A stretch of 16,730 nt of DNA, taken from the NCBI RefSeq assembly GCF_900314615.1, contig NZ_OMWA01000033.1, positions 1 through 16,730 of the forward strand, read 5' to 3'. A program made the translations under genes and the position numbers. Below, in pieces: positions 14,930-16,730 of the stretch. How positions within the stretch are numbered: position 1 is the first letter of the stretch; every line of letters begins with the position of its first letter. The notes beneath the pieces were generated by a model. The model was not told the DNA's origin. It was given only the letters and a program-made list of their open reading frames with translations, and searched no databases. This stretch comes from an uncultured Methanobrevibacter sp. GTDB taxonomy: Archaea > Methanobacteriota > Methanobacteria > Methanobacteriales > Methanobacteriaceae.

Positions 14930-15775
14930 TTAAAAGGTTTTCAGCAAGTCCTGAAGTTCAGGAATTGCTTGTTCGAATTTAACACCGTATTTATGTTTTT
15001 TATCACCAATTGTCTTTTCAACTGCCTTTTTTGTAAATTCTCCAGCAATTTTAGCAGCCTGAACAGGTGATTTGCCGACCATTACCGAACCTACAAAAGA
15101 TGAAGCAAAAACATCACCGGTTCCGTGGGAGACATAATCTATCTTGTCATTGTAGACAATCTCAATTGAAGATGTCTTTTTATCCAGAACAATCATTCCC
15201 ATCTCGTTTGAATCGTTTTGATAACCCTTAAGAATTACATATCTTTTTGTGAAATTCTGAAGCTCCTCGGCCATTTCAATCATTTCTTCTTTGGTGAAGT
15301 GTTCCTTCCATGGCCTGTGCAATATAAAGCATGCCTCAGTAGTGTTAGGCAGAATATAATCTCCAAGCTTGCAAAGCTCACCCATCCTGTCTGCAAAATC
15401 CTGGTCAAAGCCGTTGTAGAATTCGCCGAAATCAGCCATTGCAGGGTCAACAAATACATTTCCCCCATCCTTCAGTCTGGAATCAATGATATCTTTAATA
15501 TAATCCATCTGTTCGGCGGATGCAATAAATCCAGTGTAGACTGCATCAAAATAAATGCCTTCACTTTCCCAGTGTTTTCTGATATCCGGAAGGTCATCTG
15601 TCAGATCCCTTACAGTATAATCAGTAAAACCTGAAGTATGTGTGGATAAAACCGCTGAGGGAAGAACTGCTGTTTCTATTCCGAAAGCGGAAACGACCGG
15701 CAGAGCAACAGTTATTGAACATTGCCCGAAACAGGACAAATCCTGTATAGTTAAAATCTTAGTTGTTTCATTCAT
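14930..15775 (-). CDS. pdxY: Pyridoxal/pyridoxamine kinase-like protein (PfkB fold)
   Basis: Probable ATP-dependent kinase of a B6 vitamer in pyridoxal phosphate salvage. The 281-residue protein has the family order: ILTIQDLSCFGQCS at 7-20, VDPAMADFG at 109-117, the NTTEACF segment at 144-150, and the ribokinase-type catalytic GTGD at 218-221 with Asp221 as probable base. This subgroup is common in Firmicutes and less usual in methanogens, so horizontal origin is possible; a closely related hydroxymethylpyrimidine kinase-like role cannot be excluded. The start has AGGTTG about 6-11 nt upstream. T-rich sequence after the stop can terminate transcription. Confidence 0.82.
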   Translation of the reverse strand: MNETTKILTIQDLSCFGQCSITVALPVVSAFGIETAVLPSAVLSTHTSGFTDYTVRDLTDDLPDIRKHWESEGIYFDAVYTGFIASAEQMDYIKDIIDSRLKDGGNVFVDPAMADFGEFYNGFDQDFADRMGELCKLGDYILPNTTEACFILHRPWKEHFTKEEMIEMAEELQNFTKRYVILKGYQNDSNEMGMIVLDKKTSSIEIVYNDKIDYVSHGTGDVFASSFVGSVMVGKSPVQAAKIAGEFTKKAVEKTIGDKKHKYGVKFEQAIPELQDLLKTF

Positions 15776-15796
15776 ATTTTCAACCTGTTTGATATA

Positions 15797-15828
15797 CTTA
15801 TATAAATTTTCATTTTGCTTTTTAAATA
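15797..15828 (-). promoter_or_regulatory. Promoter region of the B6 kinase gene
   Basis: Two minus-strand TATA-like sequences: TTTATATAAG at 15806-15797 and CTATTTAAAAAG near 15829-15818. The farther one leaves a leader of about 24 nt that includes the ribosome binding site; the nearer one would give an almost leaderless transcript. Confidence 0.4.
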
Positions 15829-15918
15829 GTTATTGCATTTTTTCAGATATAACATTATAGTTTTATTGAATAGTTATGAATTTTTTTAACTTCATTTAGA
15901 TTATATAAAGAATAAAAA

Positions 15919-15945
15919 ATTTAGGCATGCCTAAATATTTATATA
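15919..15945 (+). promoter_or_regulatory. Palindromic operator and TATA box of the microgene
   Basis: ATTTAGGCATGCCTAAAT (15919-15936) is a perfect 18-bp palindrome containing the same 16 bp as at 14856-14871. TTTATATA follows at 15938-15945. The operator-to-TATA spacing of 2 bp equals that at the methyltransferase. The predicted transcript start near 15967 gives a 30-nt leader. Confidence 0.7.
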
Positions 15946-15996
15946 CTATTAAAACAAATATTCAATTGAAGCTTAAAAAAATTAAGGAGGTAAATT

Positions 15997-16059
15997 ATGA
16001 TTATCGGGATTGAAAACCTAAAAGAAAAACAGAAAGAAGAACAAGACGAATCCGAATAA
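15997..16059 (+). CDS. 20-residue microprotein with its own promoter, operator and terminator
   Basis: Not recognised. ATG at 15997 is preceded by a perfect AAGGAGGT (15984-15991) at 5-nt spacing. The frame encodes MIIGIENLKEK followed by QKEEQDESE and stops at TAA 16057-16059. The N-terminus is hydrophobic and the rest is a Lys/Glu/Gln-rich, probably helical or disordered tail. TATA box, operator, ribosome binding site and terminator are all correctly spaced, which random short frames rarely show. The transcript would be only about 120 nt. It could be a regulatory peptide, a small-protein partner, or a small RNA with incidental coding. The operator is shared with the methyltransferase at 14015-14794, suggesting a joint signal. 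Confidence 0.6.
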   Translation: MIIGIENLKEKQKEEQDESE

Positions 16060-16090
16060 TTTTAAAAATTATTCGTTTAATCTCTTTTTT
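16053..16090 (+). terminator. Terminator of the microgene
   Basis: CGAATAATTTT (16053-16063) and AAAATTATTCG (16065-16075) are perfect 11-bp arms around one base. T6 follows at 16085-16090. The stem begins in the last codons, as in the terminator at 546-583. Confidence 0.7.
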
Positions 16091-16362
16091 ATTCAACACT
16101 CATTTTTAACTCAAATTCAAATACTCCACATATCAAATCAACTATTTTTCATCGAAAATTGCAAATGATTTAATTATGATGTACATGTAACAACCATTAT
16201 AATTAAAAATTAGCCAATGATATTAAAATATTAAAGTTAGCCTAAAAATAAATCATAATAATTCTCAATAATATTAAAATTATTATCCGTAAAAACAATA
16301 TAATTGAATTAAAAATTATTGATAAAATGAGCAGAATTATTTTTAAAAAATCGTTAAAATAT
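16091..16362. other. Intergenic region without a recognised gene
   Basis: AT-rich sequence between the terminators of the convergent microgene and adhesin tail. I see no frame with a ribosome binding site and no strong inverted repeat, only short A/T-rich near-repeats such as TTAGCC at two places about 30 bp apart. Confidence 0.6.
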
Positions 16363-16391
16363 AAAAAAAAAGAGGAGTTTTAAAAACTCCT
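16363..16391 (-). terminator. Terminator of the adhesin-like gene
   Basis: AGGAGTTTT and AAAACTCCT form a 9-bp stem. On the minus strand nine T follow at once (16371-16363). It lies 15 bp after the stop codon. Confidence 0.75.
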
Positions 16392-16405
16392 AATCGTGTT
16401 TAATT

Positions 16406-16633
16406 TTAGTTTCTTCTTTTAATGCTTAAACCTAAAAGAGCTAAAACCATAATCAATGCGATTATCGGATTACCAGTTGCTTTATCGTCAGTTTTAATTG
16501 CAACATGTTTATGTGTAACAGCAGATTTATTTTCAAGATATACTGGGTCTACTGGATCTACAGGAACTGTATTATTGCCCGGAACATCAGGCTCTTCAAT
16601 AACAGTAACAAATCCTGTTCCGTTAGCAGCATA
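16406..16633 (-). pseudogene. C-terminal fragment of an adhesin-like cell-surface protein
   Basis: The frame ending at TAA 16406-16408 encodes the last 75 residues of a surface protein: YAANGTGFVTVIEE, a Pro/Asp-rich linker with PVDPVDPVY, then KATGNPIIALIMVLALLGLS and a basic KRRN end. A short linker, a single transmembrane helix and a basic tail form the usual membrane anchor of Methanobrevibacter and Methanosphaera adhesin-like proteins. No start codon or ribosome binding site lies in the fragment. At 16634 the coding-like sequence gives way to an IS200/IS605-type end, so the gene appears cut by the insertion and its larger N-terminal part would lie beyond the element, outside the window. 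Confidence 0.7.
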
Positions 16634-16730
16634 TTGAACTACCTCGACCTGTAAGAGGTCGAGGATTCTTACTTCACGGGCTGGTACTTTCCCACGAAAG
16701 TAGGATTACCGTGCTATCCCCCCAGTTCCT
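16634..16730 (-). mobile_element. Right end of an IS200/IS605-family element (partial)
   Basis: Minus-strand sequence of higher GC than its surroundings. It ends with CCCGTGAAGTAAGAATCC, a 9-bp hairpin CCTCGACCT/AGGTCGAGG with loop CTTAC (16642-16664), then TAGTTCAA. GTGAAG(C/T)A(A/G)GAATCC, a GC-rich hairpin and a terminal TCAA match the usual right end of IS605-type elements, where TnpA cleaves after TCAA. The boundary is therefore placed at 16634. The transposase and tnpB genes would lie right of the window, with tnpB reading leftward. Confidence 0.6.
16634..16730 (-). ncRNA. 3' part of a TnpB-type omega RNA scaffold
   Basis: TnpB guide RNAs overlap the right end of their element, with the guide taken from the flanking DNA. 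Two hairpins are visible here: ACTTTC/GAAAGT (16686-16701) and the terminal 9-bp hairpin at 16642-16664. The guide would begin at 16633 and read TATGCTGCTAACGG on the minus strand, inside the adhesin gene. The 5' part and tnpB are outside the window, so activity cannot be judged. Confidence 0.5.

Noticed and set aside
15218..15634. Plus-strand 138-codon frame opposite the B6 kinase
   Set aside because: Antisense to a gene with clear kinase motifs and without its own initiation signals.

Overview
The window looks like a chromosome segment from a Methanobrevibacter-type methanogen (order Methanobacteriales). This is inferred from the low GC content, strong GGAGG ribosome binding sites, archaeal TATA boxes of the TTTATATA or TTTAAATA type, a split archaeal glutamate synthase operon, an NrpR-type GGAA-N6-TTCC operator at glnA, an adhesin-like protein tail and IS200/IS605 remains. 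Almost every gene lies on the minus strand; only two very small genes are on the plus strand.

Layout from left to right. Positions 1-1911 hold small exported or membrane-anchored proteins of unknown function. One is a plus-strand 88-codon gene whose only well-placed start is ATA. Two are minus-strand relatives of each other, and one of these has its signal peptide out of frame at an A8 tract. Positions 1912-10263 are the nitrogen assimilation block, transcribed right to left: glnA (own promoter, double NrpR site), then a compact operon of glutamine amidotransferase, GXGXG beta-helix subunit, FrhB/FdhB-like iron-sulfur flavoprotein, FMN/Fe-S glutamate synthase core, and an 881-residue PEP/pyruvate-binding-domain protein. 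Together the glt genes rebuild the domains of a bacterial GltB as separate proteins. The FrhB-like subunit stands where GltD would be, which suggests F420 or ferredoxin as electron source.

Positions 10659-13902 hold an MFS exporter, a SAP-domain protein and SurE. Positions 14015-14794 are an LCMT/TcmP-like SAM methyltransferase broken by two compensating single-base shifts. Next comes a pyridoxal/pyridoxamine kinase-like gene (14930-15775). After it is a 20-codon plus-strand microgene (15997-16059) with its own operator, TATA box, perfect ribosome binding site and terminator. The methyltransferase and the microgene share an identical 16-bp palindrome placed 2 bp upstream of the TATA box, so they probably form a small regulon, perhaps metal-responsive. 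The right edge holds the C-terminal tail of an adhesin-like protein, directly abutted by what looks like the right end of an IS200/IS605 element with the 3' part of a TnpB-type omega RNA.

The least expected items are the shared-palindrome regulon with its microgene, the permuted FrhB-like subunit and the PEP-binding protein of the glutamate synthase operon, the three-copy AAGGCATATG element before that operon, and three genes whose reading frames or starts are damaged by single-base changes. Those changes may be real or may be sequence errors. No tRNA, rRNA or CRISPR array was seen.
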